Positions 6,716 through 7,049 of a DNA stretch of 7,049 nt are shown here, piece by piece. The stretch is from an uncultured Holophagaceae bacterium (GTDB lineage: Bacteria > Acidobacteriota > Holophagae > Holophagales > Holophagaceae). A program made the position numbers and the translations under genes. The number at the start of each line of letters is the position of its first letter. The stretch's first letter is position 1. The DNA lies in NCBI GenBank assembly GCA_903876615.1, contig CAIRAS010000365.1, positions 1 through 7,049 of the forward strand, read 5' to 3'. The notes beneath the pieces were generated by a model. The model worked only from the letters and a program-made list of their open reading frames with translations. It did no database searches and had not been told where the DNA came from.

Positions 6716-7049
6716 TCAATCCGTTGCCAGCCCTTCATTGCGGACCTGCCCCGCTTCCGGGGCGCGGAACCGGGCCAGCAGCAGGCCGGACAGCCCAGCG
6801 ATGGCGAAGCAGCTGAGCCACACCGCTCGGGGTCCGGTGTGGGCGTAGGCGAGGACCCCGAGCCAGGGCCCCAGGGCCACGGCCGCAGAGAAACAGAGCG
6901 ACAGCAGCCCCATGTACTCACCCCGGCGGTCCGGCGGGGCGAGGGTGGCCACGGCGTCGCTCATGGCGGGCAGCAGGATCATCTCGCCGAAGGTCCACAC
7001 CACCGTGGTGAGGATCAGAGTGACGGGGCCCGTGGCCCAGGCGGTCAGC
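6716..7049 (-). CDS. Major facilitator superfamily transporter (partial, C-terminal end only)
   Basis: The frame is open through the right edge of the window, giving the last 110 residues of a membrane protein. It shows a hydrophobic helix (LTAWATGPVTLILTTVVWTFGEMILLP), then a cytoplasmic-type loop with APPDRRGEYMGL, which resembles the conserved MFS pattern in which a helix end with P..RG...G precedes the next helix. Two more helices follow (LLSLCFSAAVALGPWLGVLAYA and AVWLSCFAIAGLSGLLLARF), then a short polar tail ending LATD. This arrangement corresponds to helices 10-12 of drug-efflux type MFS proteins (inner membrane, proton-driven). The substrate is unknown. The GTG at 7003 lies mid-helix and is not the true start. 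Confidence 0.82.
   Translation of the reverse strand, partial: LTAWATGPVTLILTTVVWTFGEMILLPAMSDAVATLAPPDRRGEYMGLLSLCFSAAVALGPWLGVLAYAHTGPRAVWLSCFAIAGLSGLLLARFRAPEAGQVRNEGLATD

Overview
This is a GC-rich bacterial chromosomal segment holding ordinary metabolic genes: seven protein genes (two cut by the window edges), closely packed, with good Shine-Dalgarno sites before most starts. Codons end mainly in G or C throughout and no gene stands out in composition. I see no transposase, integrase, CRISPR array, tRNA or rRNA. The gene mix and protein style (class I-like HMG-CoA reductase, ornithine aminotransferase, fused PabB-PabC, IMPDH/GMPR-family enzyme) would fit Acidobacteriota of the Holophaga/Geothrix type. 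That placement is a guess from general familiarity, not from a search.

Layout. On the minus strand, 1-1072 encodes the N-terminal 357 residues of an HMG-CoA reductase-family protein that continues beyond base 1. A 194-bp divergent intergenic region (1073-1266) follows, with a strikingly AT-rich 40-bp core and a hairpin that ends against the HMG-CoA reductase start codon. On the plus strand come four genes that could form one transcription unit: rocD (ornithine aminotransferase, 1267-2478), a pabB-pabC fusion (2498-4372), a stand-alone MOSC-domain protein (4442-4906) and a GMP reductase-type enzyme of the IMPDH/GMPR family (4947-5957). Converging on them from the minus strand is an unrecognised exported, probable lipoprotein gene (5966-6598). 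Upstream of that on the same strand is the C-terminal end of an MFS transporter (6716-7049), cut by the right edge.

Function. RocD moves ornithine nitrogen to 2-oxoglutarate, yielding glutamate semialdehyde and so proline or glutamate. PabBC would make 4-aminobenzoate for folate from chorismate, with a PabA glutaminase encoded elsewhere. The GMP reductase would return GMP to IMP. HMG-CoA reductase would supply mevalonate if it is a genuine reductase. These are separate pathways, and no shared role is evident beyond close packing.

I did not find a convincing new biological system. The points most worth a second look are the N-terminal domain and substituted active-site motifs of the HMG-CoA reductase-like protein, the hairpin at its start codon, and the assignment of the CBS-less IMPDH/GMPR-family enzyme.
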